Notes: a model not told the origin generated them from the sequence alone. Positions 1 through 8,668 are shown, numbered from the stretch's first letter. The stretch is 64,000 nt of DNA from JAVBTR01 sp031556065 (GCA_031556065.1 JAVBTR010000023.1:1-64000), one strand, 5' to 3'. A program made the numbers and translations.

Positions 1-88
1 ATTGATTTTCTACGATAGGCTCTTCTTTTTTCTGTCTATTGGTCAGGGTACAGTCCATTTACTGGCAGACCTTTTTGTTTCAAGCATA

Positions 89-763
89 TCAGACTTCAGA
101 GCAGCAGCCATTCCACATAAAAGCGTAGTGACCATCTAAAATGAAGATATACCAATCATCCACTTTATCAACATACTCGAACACTTCGCCTTCATTCACT
201 TCCCGAACGGCAAGCTCATATTTTGAAGAAGGACCGGTCCGAGGCTGGGTATGGGCGTTCATGCGGATTTTGCCCACAGGTCTGGCTGAAGCGATATCGG
301 AATCCAATAGAATATCCGCGTTTCTCTTGCGGATAAAGCCGGAGGCTTCACGAAGGTTCACCACATAATAGCCATCGTATTCATCGATAATGGTAAGCCT
401 AGTGTAAGACGCCAGAGAGCCTACCCGCTTTTCAGAATGGGGGAAAGCGTATACGGGCATGGAAGAAAGCAGAATCATGTGATCGGCGTTTTCTACCACA
501 TATTCATCCATTACATAGCCTTCCTTGCCATCGTATTGGATATGGAACCAGCCACTATGGCTATCATCCAAAATGGTAACAGTGGCACCGTTTTTAATGG
601 AGCCAATGGATTTGGCATTGGATTTGGGGCCAGAGCGGAATGTGATCTGCTTGGCGATGACTTCGCCCGTCCATTGGGCGCCATCAGCTAAGCACACCAT
701 AGGGATAGACAGCAAAAGAACAAGTGCTAGTAACAAGGTCACCGTGCGTTTCAAAATGCTCAC
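89..763 (-). CDS. Exported SH3b-domain protein
   Basis: This 224-residue protein has a classic N-terminal signal peptide: MSILKRT, a long Leu/Val core and a probable cut after CLA-DG. Bacterial SH3 repeats follow. The first, at about residues 33-90, carries the FRSGPKSNAKSIGSI and GWFHIQYDGKEGYV signatures. A weaker repeat lies in the middle and a third near residues 165-220. Such repeats usually bind cell-wall peptides or glycans, so an extracytoplasmic wall-associated role is likely, but no catalytic domain is visible. It follows ispDF on the same strand with only 4 bp between them and may share that transcript. A paralogue with five repeats lies at 48,632. The exact function is unknown. 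Confidence 0.85.
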   Translation of the reverse strand: MSILKRTVTLLLALVLLLSIPMVCLADGAQWTGEVIAKQITFRSGPKSNAKSIGSIKNGATVTILDDSHSGWFHIQYDGKEGYVMDEYVVENADHMILLSSMPVYAFPHSEKRVGSLASYTRLTIIDEYDGYYVVNLREASGFIRKRNADILLDSDIASARPVGKIRMNAHTQPRTGPSSKYELAVREVNEGEVFEYVDKVDDWYIFILDGHYAFMWNGCCSEV

Positions 764-767
764 TCCT

Positions 768-1925
768 TTATTCGGCTTTCAAAAGGCAAACTGCCATGGC
801 AGTGATACCGGCACCTTCGCCTTCAAAGCCCAAGCCTTCGGTGGTGGTCGCCTTTATATTAACATATTCTGTTTTAATTCCCAATACCCCCGCCACATTT
901 TCTTTCATAGCATCCATATAGGGCAAAAGCTTGGGGGTCTGGGCGATGATCGTGATATCCGTGTTGTGTACCTTTAAAGCTTTTTCCTCCAGCATTTCTA
1001 CCACGTGTTTTAAAAGTGTTATGGAGGAAATGTCTTTAAACTTTGGGTCTTTATCGGAAAAATGGCGGCCAATATCGTACAGTCCTGCGGCGCCCAGCAT
1101 GGCGTCCATCAGCGCGTGAAGAGCTACGTCAGCGTCACTGTGGCCTAGTAACCCCTTTTCGTAGGGAATTTCAACGCCACATAAGATAAGCCTGCGGTCA
1201 GGCACCAACCGGTGCACGTCATACCCTTGGCCAATTCGCATGGCGGACACCTCCTTTTCAGCGCGCTTTTTTAAAATGCTTATGGCCACGGGAATATCTT
1301 CTGGGGTGGTCAGCTTAATGTTCTCTTTGGAGCCTGAGGAAAGATGCACCCTTATGCCCAAACGGGAGACCAACTCCGCTTCGTCTGTACCGCGAAAATC
1401 CCCGGCTTCCTGGTGGGCTTTTAAAAGAAGCTCTTTTTTAAAGCCCTGGGGGGTCTGCATGGCGCGCAAAAGGCTTCGATCCAGGGAGCTAGTAATAAAG
1501 CCATCCGCGTCAGCTAACTTCAACGTGTCGGTTACAGGGACAGCGGCCACGCCGGAACCGTAAGCTTTAACGGAGGCGATGGCGCTTTCAATGATCACCT
1601 TGGTTACAAGCGCCCTGGCTCCATCGTGGACAAGCACCGTATCGCACTCTTTTGGTAAAGCGCCAAGGCCGTTGAAAACGGAAGCCTGACGGTCGTAACC
1701 GCCGTAAGCATAGGCCGCGATAGCAAGCCTATGGGTTTGCATCAAGCGGGCGATTTGCGCTTCCTCTTCTTTGCGTACCACCAAGACGATCCCATCGCAT
1801 AAAGGCGCGAAGGCTTGGACACTTAATACCAGCGCCGGAGTACCCATAAGGGGCATAAGCACCTTGTTGGTATCCTTTTTCATTCGTTGGCCACTGCCGC
1901 CCGCTAGTATAATGGCGTAAATCAT
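768..1925 (-). CDS. ispDF: Bifunctional IspD/IspF (MEP isoprenoid pathway)
   Basis: The protein is a fusion of two MEP-pathway enzymes. Residues 1 to about 225 are IspD, 2-C-methyl-D-erythritol 4-phosphate cytidylyltransferase, with the nucleotide-binding start AIILAGGSGQRM and the VLVHDGAR motif. From Met229 the sequence is IspF, 2-C-methyl-D-erythritol 2,4-cyclodiphosphate synthase, with the zinc ligands in GYDVHRL and GHSDADV and the C-terminal ATTTEGLGFEGEGAG. The start used is the ATG at 1925, which shares one base with the rqcP stop (TGATG), so translation is probably coupled. A TTG three bases upstream is a less likely start. IspD-IspF fusions are known in several bacteria. It makes isoprenoid precursors in the cytoplasm. 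Confidence 0.95.
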   Translation of the reverse strand: MIYAIILAGGSGQRMKKDTNKVLMPLMGTPALVLSVQAFAPLCDGIVLVVRKEEEAQIARLMQTHRLAIAAYAYGGYDRQASVFNGLGALPKECDTVLVHDGARALVTKVIIESAIASVKAYGSGVAAVPVTDTLKLADADGFITSSLDRSLLRAMQTPQGFKKELLLKAHQEAGDFRGTDEAELVSRLGIRVHLSSGSKENIKLTTPEDIPVAISILKKRAEKEVSAMRIGQGYDVHRLVPDRRLILCGVEIPYEKGLLGHSDADVALHALMDAMLGAAGLYDIGRHFSDKDPKFKDISSITLLKHVVEMLEEKALKVHNTDITIIAQTPKLLPYMDAMKENVAGVLGIKTEYVNIKATTTEGLGFEGEGAGITAMAVCLLKAE

Positions 1926-2197
1926 CAAGAACGCTCCTGAAGGGTTTTTTCGTCTTCTGAAAGCACCCGGTACATTTCCTGGGCACCTTCCTTGCGCACG
2001 GTTTCGGCTATTTTCAAAATTTCGTACTGGCCGTAACGGTCCCCAAAGCGGATGGTCAATTTGTCCCCTTCCTTAACCACTTGGCCAGGCTTGGCTACTT
2101 TGCCGTTGACAGACACCCGGCCGCCATCACAAGCTTCGTTAGCCACCGTGCGGCGTTTGATTATCCTAGAAACTTTTAAGAATTTGTCCAGTCGCAT
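1925..2197 (-). CDS. rqcP: S4-domain RNA-binding protein RqcP (YabO)
   Basis: This is a 90-residue S4 RNA-binding protein. MRLDKFLKVSRIIKRRTVA begins the S4 fold, and GRVSVNGKVAKPGQ is the conserved turn. In Bacillus the orthologue YabO/RqcP works with RqcH in ribosome-associated quality control, stabilising stalled 50S-peptidyl-tRNA complexes during alanine tailing. I chose the ATG at 2197 rather than the longer frame, because the extra upstream residues would cross the hup terminator hairpin and match no family member. It sits between hup and ispDF. The mazG-hup-rqcP order is common in Clostridia, which supports the assignment. Confidence 0.92.
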   Translation of the reverse strand: MRLDKFLKVSRIIKRRTVANEACDGGRVSVNGKVAKPGQVVKEGDKLTIRFGDRYGQYEILKIAETVRKEGAQEMYRVLSEDEKTLQERS

Positions 2198-2223
2198 AAT
2201 TACCTCGTTATAAGCATAGTTAT

Positions 2224-2260
2224 AGAAAGAAAAAAGCCCACAGGCATGACCTGCGGGCTT
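2224..2260 (-). terminator. Rho-independent terminator after hup
   Basis: Read on the minus strand, an 11-bp stem (AAGCCCGCAGG pairing with CCTGTGGGCTT) with a short CATG-type loop is followed by a run of Ts. It lies between the hup stop and the rqcP start, so hup can be made in excess of the downstream genes. Confidence 0.8.
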
Positions 2261-2272
2261 GTACAAGTGAAA

Positions 2273-2548
2273 TTACTTGTTAACGGTATCCTTCAGGGCT
2301 TTGCCTGCCTTGAAAACAGGAGCCTTGGAAGCAGCGATCTTGATTTCTTCGCCGGTGCGGGGGTTGCGGGCGGTGCGGGCGGGGCGGCTCTTCACTTCGA
2401 AGGTGCCAAAGCCAACAACTTGAACCTTATCGCCAGCTTTCAGAGCATCGGAGATAACGTCGATAACGGCATTCAAAGCTTTTTCGGAATCCTTCTTGGT
2501 AAAACCAGTTTTGGCCACGATGGCAGCTGCGAGTTCGGATTTGTTCAT
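2273..2548 (-). CDS. hup: HU family DNA-binding protein
   Basis: This 91-residue protein is a full-length HU. The helical half begins MNKSELAAAIVAKTGFTKKD, the beta-arm has GFGTFEVKSRPARTARNPRTGE, and the C-terminal helix has AGKALKDTVN. HU dimers bend and compact DNA and form part of the nucleoid. A strong RBS (AAGGAGG) precedes the ATG. It is placed between mazG and rqcP, as in many Clostridia, and has its own terminator just downstream. Confidence 0.97.
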   Translation of the reverse strand: MNKSELAAAIVAKTGFTKKDSEKALNAVIDVISDALKAGDKVQVVGFGTFEVKSRPARTARNPRTGEEIKIAASKAPVFKAGKALKDTVNK

Positions 2549-2669
2549 AAAAATTCCTCCTTGTTAATTAGCCAGTTTAACTGGCAATAAATGCGGGTTA
2601 TACCCTAAAATTCGTCCTGGTTTTCAAGGGCGAATCCCTTTACGAAAAAGCAGCATAACAATAATGGGA

Positions 2670-4094
2670 TTATTCCCCTTGATTGTGCTTCGCTTTTCCT
2701 CGTTCCCAGTATACATCCATTTCCGCTAAAGTCAAGCCCTCCAACGATTTTTCCGCTAAAAGAATCTCATTTTCCATTCTTGAAAACCGCTTTATGAACT
2801 TTTCGGTGGCAGATTGAAGACAAAGTTCCGGCTGAATTTTCAATTTTCTAGCAACATTTACACAAGAAAACAGTAAATCCCCCATTTCCTCGTTGGGATC
2901 TTGTCCGTTTTCCATGTTTTGCTTAAGTTCGTTGGCCTCCTCATACACTTTTTCAAGGGCGGCCAAGGGGGTTTCAAAATCGAAGCCCACCTGCTTGGCT
3001 TTGTTTTGCACCTTGGAAGCCCGCATTAAAGCGGGCAAAGAAGTGGGAATATCCTGCATGAGTCCGGTGTAACTTTGAATACCCTTTTCAGCCTTTTTAA
3101 TTTTTTCCCAATTATCGATTACTTCATCGGCGGTATTGCACTGATCCGCTCCAAAGATATGCCTGTGGCGGGAGATCATCTTGTTCACCACGGCACTGGT
3201 TACATCGTAAATATCGAACTCCCCGTGCTCTTTGGCGATCTGGGCATGGAAGACCACCTGCAAAAGCACATCGCCCAGTTCATCGTATACATGCGCCATA
3301 TCCCCTTGGTTAATGGCGGCAATGGTCTCGTAGGCTTCTTCGATCAGGTATTGACGAAGGCTCTCGTGGGTCTGCTCCTTATCCCAGGGGCAGCCGTTTT
3401 CTGCCCTCAGCATGGCCAGCACTTCCACCAGATCGTAAAAGTCCTGGCGGGTTCTTTCTACCATAGGGGAGGGCACGATGTATACCGCGCTTTGATGGTC
3501 GTATCCGTCTTGCCTGTCTAGTTCGAATAAGGGCAGGAGTCGCACCTGGTTTGTGGTTTTTAAAAGCACTTGGGTTTCCGGTTCATAGACCGTCAGAAGC
3601 CAAAGCTTTACTTCGCCTGTCAGTACCCGGCTGTTCAACTCCGTAACCAGCAGCGGTTCCCGGGGATTTAAAAGGCTTCTTTCGCAGGCGATGCCGGGAA
3701 TTATCCGAAGGTTTTCCGGCGCAGCCTGGGCAGCGGTAGCAAAGAAATCGTTTCCGGCGCTGACACCGGGCAGCAGGGCGACCTGGCATTGGCCCTTTCC
3801 GATTAGAGCGCGGACAGAGGCATCGCTTAAGCCATCCGCTACGGCATAAACCAAATCGTCTAATGTGGAAAGATAGGCAACGATCCTTTCGTTTAATTCG
3901 TCGAAATCGAAGCTGGTTTCATAAAAGGCATCCAAGGTTTCAAAACCGATACCTTGGCTTTGCAAATAGGGCACAGCGCCATGTTGGGCTGTTCGCAGAA
4001 CCACCTTTTTTGCTTTTTTCAAGGCTTCCAACGCGCCTAAAGTCAGTTGGTTTTCATCCCCGTGACCCAAAGAAACAATGGTAATCTTTTGCAT
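2670..4094 (-). CDS. mazG: MazG / YabN nucleotide pyrophosphohydrolase with tetrapyrrole-methylase domain
   Basis: The 474-residue protein has two parts. The N-terminal ~210 residues resemble an SAM-dependent tetrapyrrole (corrin/porphyrin) methylase, beginning ITIVSLGHGDENQLTLGA. The C-terminal part is a MazG hydrolase, with AENGCPWDKEQTHESL and two helical EExxE-type metal-binding stretches (EEAYE, YDELGD). Its length fits Bacillus YabN. MazG hydrolyses NTPs to NMPs and PPi and probably cleans up aberrant nucleotides; the role of the methylase-like domain is not established. It follows the SpoVB-like gene by only 2 bp, which indicates one operon. Confidence 0.93.
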   Translation of the reverse strand: MQKITIVSLGHGDENQLTLGALEALKKAKKVVLRTAQHGAVPYLQSQGIGFETLDAFYETSFDFDELNERIVAYLSTLDDLVYAVADGLSDASVRALIGKGQCQVALLPGVSAGNDFFATAAQAAPENLRIIPGIACERSLLNPREPLLVTELNSRVLTGEVKLWLLTVYEPETQVLLKTTNQVRLLPLFELDRQDGYDHQSAVYIVPSPMVERTRQDFYDLVEVLAMLRAENGCPWDKEQTHESLRQYLIEEAYETIAAINQGDMAHVYDELGDVLLQVVFHAQIAKEHGEFDIYDVTSAVVNKMISRHRHIFGADQCNTADEVIDNWEKIKKAEKGIQSYTGLMQDIPTSLPALMRASKVQNKAKQVGFDFETPLAALEKVYEEANELKQNMENGQDPNEEMGDLLFSCVNVARKLKIQPELCLQSATEKFIKRFSRMENEILLAEKSLEGLTLAEMDVYWERGKAKHNQGE

Positions 4095-4096
4095 GC

Positions 4097-5665
4097 TTAT
4101 CTCCTTCTTTTGAAAAAGCTCAGGTCTTCCTTGGTAATGGCTTTAAGATAGTAGGCGGCGGCAAAATAGACCCCTATTCCGGCAAAAAGCTCCACAAGGA
4201 GCATAAGCCGTCCGGCAGGCAGGGCTTTATCCAATAAAAGCACTGCCAATGCCATGGCCACCGTAGCCAAAAGGGGGCGAATCACGATGTTCATCCAATC
4301 GAAATCCATATCCGCATACTTGCACACATAGTAAAGGTTGGGTACCATGCTAACCCCGTAACAGACGATGGATGAAATAGGTGCGCCGTGAATATTGATT
4401 TCGGGAATGGGAAGAAGAATCTGGTTTAAAACGATCTTCATGACGACCCCGGCCATCAGCGTATACATGGGGATTTTCTGCTTTTTAAGCCCCTGCAAAA
4501 TCCCCGAGGTGCTTTGCACCACGGTGAAGAGCACGATGGTCAGGGAGGACATGGAAAGCAAATCCGCGGTGGTCTGAAAGTTTTGGGCGGAAATGGAAGA
4601 GCCGTAAACCAGCTGTAAAATAGGCCCGGCCAGAATACTCATACCAACGGAACAGGGCAGACCAATCAGAAAAGAAAACCGAAGGCCCAGAAGGCTCTGC
4701 TTGCGTACCACTTCATAATGGCCCCTGGTAGCGGCGGAGGAAATAGCGGGAACCAGGCTCATGGCGATGGCCAGGGCCAGAGCGGTAGGCACATTAATCA
4801 GGTTAATCACAATGCCGGAATAGCAGCCGTACAGCGCCCGGGCCTGGGCTTCATCGAAGCCGGCCTGAGCCAGCCGCGACATGACCATGGAAGAATCCAC
4901 AAATCCGGCCAAGGGCACAATGGAAGCGCCCAGGGTAATAGGAATGGCAATGGCAACCAATTGCTTTAAAATATCCCGGCGGCTTTTTTCTGTTTCCCCG
5001 GCTGCTTGCGGCAGTGCGTTAAAGGCAGACTCCTTGCGCTTGTATATTACCATCATATATAAAAGGGTAATGGCTTCTGTAATGGAGGTACCCAACAGCG
5101 CCCCTGCGGCGCCGTGAGCAAGGCTGATTTTGGAACCCAGCCAAGCCAGCGGCAGCGCTACGGCAACCTTAAATACCTGTTCGATCAATTGGGAAATGGC
5201 GGTGGGCACCATGTTCTGCTGCCCCTGCATAAAGCCTCTGAACGCGGAAAGGGCGCAAACGATAAACACGGAGGGCGCAATGGCTAAAAAGCCCAGATAG
5301 GTCTGGCTGTCCCGCACCATGAAATTGGCCAGCCAGCGGCTTCCTGCCAGGGTCACCAACATCATAACAAGACCAATGGCGCACAGTAAATACAAGGCGG
5401 TTTTAAAGATGTGTTTGGCACCTTTGGGGTCGCCCTTGGCCAAAGCGGAACTGACCATTCGAGATACCGCCACAGGGAGCCCGGCGGAGGAAACAGTCAA
5501 AAGCAAGTTATAGAAAGAGTATACGAATTGATAAGTACCCACCCCATCGTCCCGGATCAGATGTACCAAAGGTATGCGGAAAAACACGCCTACCAATTTA
5601 CAGATAATCCCCACTACGGAGAGGATTGTCACCCCGCTTAAAATGTTCTTTTGGGTATTCGTCAT
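4097..5665 (-). CDS. SpoVB/YabM-like polysaccharide flippase (MOP family)
   Basis: This 522-residue integral membrane protein has about 14 hydrophobic segments and the MOP-family start (ILSGVTILSVVGIICKLVGVFFRIPL). It belongs to the SpoVB/YabM group of lipid-linked oligosaccharide flippases, which move cell-wall or cortex precursors across the membrane. In Bacillus subtilis the chromosomal order is spoVT-yabM-yabN-yabO, and the same order is seen here (spoVT piece, this gene, mazG, rqcP). That points to a YabM orthologue rather than SpoVB itself. The start codon overlaps nothing, and a terminator lies just upstream after spoVT. Confidence 0.9.
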   Translation of the reverse strand: MTNTQKNILSGVTILSVVGIICKLVGVFFRIPLVHLIRDDGVGTYQFVYSFYNLLLTVSSAGLPVAVSRMVSSALAKGDPKGAKHIFKTALYLLCAIGLVMMLVTLAGSRWLANFMVRDSQTYLGFLAIAPSVFIVCALSAFRGFMQGQQNMVPTAISQLIEQVFKVAVALPLAWLGSKISLAHGAAGALLGTSITEAITLLYMMVIYKRKESAFNALPQAAGETEKSRRDILKQLVAIAIPITLGASIVPLAGFVDSSMVMSRLAQAGFDEAQARALYGCYSGIVINLINVPTALALAIAMSLVPAISSAATRGHYEVVRKQSLLGLRFSFLIGLPCSVGMSILAGPILQLVYGSSISAQNFQTTADLLSMSSLTIVLFTVVQSTSGILQGLKKQKIPMYTLMAGVVMKIVLNQILLPIPEINIHGAPISSIVCYGVSMVPNLYYVCKYADMDFDWMNIVIRPLLATVAMALAVLLLDKALPAGRLMLLVELFAGIGVYFAAAYYLKAITKEDLSFFKRRR

Positions 5666-5718
5666 CGAATTACTTCCTTATTGGTTCATTACAATCTGCT
5701 ATTATAAACCAATTTAAC

Positions 5719-5744
5719 AAAAAATACCACCTTGGGGGTGGCAT
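5719..5744 (-). terminator. Rho-independent terminator downstream of spoVT
   Basis: On the minus strand an 8-bp stem (ATGCCACC pairing with GGTGGTAT) is followed by six Ts. It lies 9 bp past the spoVT stop codon. It terminates either the restored spoVT transcript or, in the present state, the recombinase-SpoVT fusion transcript. Confidence 0.8.
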
Positions 5745-5752
5745 TTAGTTGG

Positions 5753-6217
5753 TTACTGCTCCATCTGTCGGCCGACGATTCCCGCAGCGGTTTCGGCCAC
5801 CTTGATCTCCGTATCGCCCATTTTCGCGCTTTGATCCTTGCTCAATAGCAACACGGCGCCGATGGCCTCACCATCTGCGATGATGGGTGAAAGCACCTGG
5901 GAAGTATAGCCGGACATATCTTCCTCATTGGTCACGGGAACGATCTTGCCGCCTAGCTGGCGGTTAATGGCCACTGTCTGCCTGTTGGAAATAGCGGTTT
6001 CCAGATCGTGGCTGATGGGCTTTTCCCACAATTCCTTTTTGCTGACCCCGCTGGCGGCAATGACCTGGTCCCTGTCTACAATGCAGGCAATATGCCCCAG
6101 AGAACGGAAAAGGGATTCGGTGTAATCTTTCGCGAAGGATGACATTTCGCCAATGGGAGAATACTTCTTTAAAATGACTTCGCCATCACGATCAGTGTAA
6201 ATCTCAAGCGGGTCGCC
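5753..6217 (-). pseudogene. spoVT: spoVT 3' portion (codons 31-184), separated from its 5' end
   Basis: These 154 codons encode SpoVT from GDPLEIYTDRDGEVILKKYS to the end (AETAAGIVGRQMEQ). They hold the second half of the AbrB-type swapped-hairpin DNA-binding domain and the whole C-terminal GAF-like sensor domain. SpoVT is a forespore transcription factor that modulates sigma-G-dependent genes. The missing first 30 codons lie at 27,127-27,216, beyond a 20.9-kb element. In the current arrangement this segment is the tail of the recombinase reading frame. Joining the two pieces at the shared GGCGACCCG gives a continuous 184-residue protein, close to the 178 residues of the Bacillus protein. I call it a split gene, probably restorable, rather than a dead one. 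Confidence 0.95.
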
Positions 6218-7918
6218 GTCACCGATAACATGGACATCGAAAACCTTGTCCTTTTGGTTCGTGGCTGATTGGACAATACGGCAGTTTAAGCTTTCGATGC
6301 CCTGATTAAAATTTACGGTGTCCTCCAGGGTGCAGGCCCGCAGGAGCGTGTCGATGTCTGCTTGTAGCTGAATTTCTAGGTGATCTTCAAATACCTTGAT
6401 GCGGTCGATGATCAGCTCCAGGTCGTTGCGCTCCAGCTTTTCTTTTTGAAGGATATCCCGGAACACATCCATAGCCGTCTTGGCCACCCGGTTCACACGG
6501 AGGATGGTGTTGCGTTTGTCGGATAGCATATCAATCTGGTGGTTCAAGCCTTCAATCTTTTTTTGCAGGTCGCTTTCCATTTCGTCGTAGGTTTTCTCCA
6601 GCAGGGCTTCCTGCTCGGGGTGCTTCATGATATCCCGGATACGCTGCCGCTTGGTGGCTTTCAGTTCATCGTAAAGTCCTTCGAGAACGGCTGCCAGGTT
6701 GTCCGCCGATTGCTCTGTTTGGGTGACGTCCTCGGTTTCATGGGCAAGATCGGCGTTTAATTGATCCAACATTTCCGTGGAATGGTTCATCACGCGCTTC
6801 ACATAAATTTTCAGCAGCTCATCCAGCTTGTCTACCCGGATGTGATGGGAAGTACAGCCGCTCAGCCCCCGCTGATGGTAGGTGCCGCAGGTATAGGCGG
6901 GCCTCAAATCATTGCGGCTCATGGCGAACATGGGGCTGGAACAGTCGCCGCATTCCAGAAAGCCAGAGTACACGTTGTCGTATTTTTTCACACCACGGTA
7001 ATTTGAGCGGGTGCGCTTTTCACGAAGGGCTTTGGTGGTGGCGAAGGTGCGGTAGTCAAGGATGGCCTGATGGTGGTTCTCGATCACGATGTGCTCGCCT
7101 TCGTCACGCTTCACATCCTTGCCGTTGATCTTGGCTCGGGTATACTTTCCCTGTCGCAAGGTGCCGATATAGAAGTCGTTATCCAGAATACCCTGGATGC
7201 TCACGATGCTCCACGCGGCCTTCACGATGCGGTTGTATTCCTCACCATCGCCCTCCTTGCGCATCTGCTCAGACATGCGTGGGGTGGGGATACCCTGGTC
7301 GGTCAGGTGATTTGCAATCTTCTTATAGCCCCACCCGTTGTTGTTATAGTGATCGTAAATCCTTCGCACGATGTCAGCCTCGGTAGGGACGATTTCAAAT
7401 TGCTTATGCTTGTTGACGATGTAGCCATAAGGTGCGGCGCAAATCCATTGGCCATCGCCTTGCCGTCGTTTGATGACGTTGCGCACCTTCTTGGAGGTGT
7501 CGGTGACGGGCATTTCGTTGATCAAAAACTGAAACTGGATTTTTAGCCAGTCGTCATCGTTGGGGAAGTCGATCCCATCCCCAATAGAGATGATGCGAAC
7601 CCCCGCATCGCGAAGATCTTCCAGCTCCACCAACCCACGGCTGTTGCGACGGGAAAACCGGGAGAAGTCCTTCACGATGAGGATATCCTTTTTATGGGCG
7701 ATCAGTTCTCGGCGCATGGCTTGGTAGCCTTCCCGCTGCTCAAAGGTATAGCCGGAACGATCCCTGTCCTCATAAAGGGTTAGCGTGCTGCCGGGATATT
7801 TAACTTTAACAAAGTCCTCGATAATGGCTTTCTGGTTTTCGATGGAGGTGTTGTCCCTATCCAGTTCATCGTCAACAGAAATTCGGGCGTAACCTGCTAT
7901 ATCGAACTTTTCAATCAT
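5753..7918 (-). CDS. Large serine recombinase fused in frame to the SpoVT C-terminus
   Basis: This 721-codon frame begins with a serine-recombinase catalytic domain (GYARIS, Ser14; later DFSRFSRRN). A recombinase domain follows, then a zinc ribbon with CGDC near residue 320 and paired cysteines after it, then a long coiled coil at about residues 370-480. Codons 1-567 are element DNA. From codon 568, exactly at the 9-bp core, the frame continues as SpoVT without a stop. The RBS AAGGAG lies 7 bp before the ATG. In the excised circle the frame would instead end after 27 further codons, giving a 594-residue enzyme. It is the predicted integrase/excisionase of the surrounding element. Whether the fusion protein is active, or carries SpoVT sensor function, is unknown. 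Confidence 0.92.
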   Translation of the reverse strand: MIEKFDIAGYARISVDDELDRDNTSIENQKAIIEDFVKVKYPGSTLTLYEDRDRSGYTFEQREGYQAMRRELIAHKKDILIVKDFSRFSRRNSRGLVELEDLRDAGVRIISIGDGIDFPNDDDWLKIQFQFLINEMPVTDTSKKVRNVIKRRQGDGQWICAAPYGYIVNKHKQFEIVPTEADIVRRIYDHYNNNGWGYKKIANHLTDQGIPTPRMSEQMRKEGDGEEYNRIVKAAWSIVSIQGILDNDFYIGTLRQGKYTRAKINGKDVKRDEGEHIVIENHHQAILDYRTFATTKALREKRTRSNYRGVKKYDNVYSGFLECGDCSSPMFAMSRNDLRPAYTCGTYHQRGLSGCTSHHIRVDKLDELLKIYVKRVMNHSTEMLDQLNADLAHETEDVTQTEQSADNLAAVLEGLYDELKATKRQRIRDIMKHPEQEALLEKTYDEMESDLQKKIEGLNHQIDMLSDKRNTILRVNRVAKTAMDVFRDILQKEKLERNDLELIIDRIKVFEDHLEIQLQADIDTLLRACTLEDTVNFNQGIESLNCRIVQSATNQKDKVFDVHVIGDGDPLEIYTDRDGEVILKKYSPIGEMSSFAKDYTESLFRSLGHIACIVDRDQVIAASGVSKKELWEKPISHDLETAISNRQTVAINRQLGGKIVPVTNEEDMSGYTSQVLSPIIADGEAIGAVLLLSKDQSAKMGDTEIKVAETAAGIVGRQMEQ
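6209..6233. repeat. Left attachment junction of the spoVT element
   Basis: The 9-bp core CGGGTCGCC (6209-6217) is identical to the core at 27,118-27,126. The element-side arm CCGTCACCGATAACATGG (6216-6233) is the reverse complement of the right-end arm at 27,103-27,120 at 17 of 18 positions. Such symmetrical arms around a short core are typical of serine-integrase attP halves. The sequence to the left of the core is spoVT coding sequence. Confidence 0.93.
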
Positions 7919-8112
7919 TGTGTTGCTCCTTGTATCTTTTGATATTTAAGATTTCTGCCAATTTTATCATATTTAAAAACATGTAGCACAGATAACATTG
8001 TATACTATCCAAACGGATAAATCAAGAAAAAGGTTTTGATGTTGTCGGGTTGTATTTGCCGTTGTATTTGGGGTTATATTATGGTATGCTTTTGGCGAAA
8101 GGAGTGAGCCTT

Positions 8113-8358
8113 ATGCCGAATATTCTACCGATTTCGGATCTAAAAAACTATGGAGAAGTCCTTAGCCAGTGCGAAAACGGCTCGCCTATTTACCTGACTA
8201 AGAACGGGCGGGGCAAGTATGTGGTTCAGAGCTTGGCTGACTATGAGAAGCTCATGGCCACCATTCAACTTTTATCTGAGCTGGCACAAGGTCAGGAATC
8301 CCTGCGCAAAAGCGGCGGCATGGCCCTTGAGGACGCTTTTATGGGCTTGGGGGACTGA
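8113..8358 (+). CDS. Phd/YefM-type antitoxin
   Basis: This is an 81-residue protein. The N-terminal segment (MPNILPISDLKNYGEVLSQC, then PIYLTKNGRGKYVV and a DYEKL helix) matches the Phd/YefM fold, which binds DNA and neutralises a partner toxin through its C-terminal tail. The ATG at 8113 has a GGAG box at a good distance; a longer upstream frame has no such support. The stop is 1 bp before the toxin ATG, the usual tight antitoxin-toxin arrangement. It is probably autoregulatory, repressing its own promoter in the AT-rich stretch at 8,040-8,100. It may stabilise the element. Confidence 0.85.
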   Translation: MPNILPISDLKNYGEVLSQCENGSPIYLTKNGRGKYVVQSLADYEKLMATIQLLSELAQGQESLRKSGGMALEDAFMGLGD

Positions 8359-8359
8359 G

Positions 8360-8668
8360 ATGCCGTATCGTATTGCCGTTGCCCCTAAAGCCAGGGAAGA
8401 TTTGCTTGCCATCAACGCATACATCTGTGAGGAGCTGAACAATCCCGACGCGGCGAAAAAGCTGATGCGGGAGATGAAAGCGAAAATCGCCTCCTTATCT
8501 GAAATGCCTGAACGTGGCACAACCTTGGATAGCGTCATTCCCCTTAAAACAGGGTTTCGCTTTCTGGTTTGTGGTTCTTATAAAATTTTCTATGTGTGCT
8601 CCCGTGAGCAGGTTGATGTACTTAGAATTTTGAATGATCGTCAAAATTACATGAAAGCGTTGTTTTGA
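8360..8668 (+). CDS. RelE/ParE-family toxin
   Basis: This 102-residue basic protein has the RelE/ParE layout: MPYRIAVAPKAREDLLAI, a central helical pair, then FRFLVCGSYKIFYVC and a final VDVLRILNDRQNYMKAL helix. RelE members cleave mRNA on the ribosome and ParE members poison gyrase; the sequence alone does not settle which applies here, though RILNDRQNY is typical of the wider family. The start is the ATG at 8360, directly after the antitoxin stop. It forms a type II toxin-antitoxin module with the upstream Phd-like gene. Confidence 0.88.
   Translation: MPYRIAVAPKAREDLLAINAYICEELNNPDAAKKLMREMKAKIASLSEMPERGTTLDSVIPLKTGFRFLVCGSYKIFYVCSREQVDVLRILNDRQNYMKALF

Noticed and set aside
1..88. Something downstream of the first SH3 gene
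   Set aside because: Too short and no hairpin, RNA gene or coding pattern is evident.
2198..2266. Longer rqcP start
   Set aside because: The extra codons would be translated from the hup terminator stem-loop and have no family match.
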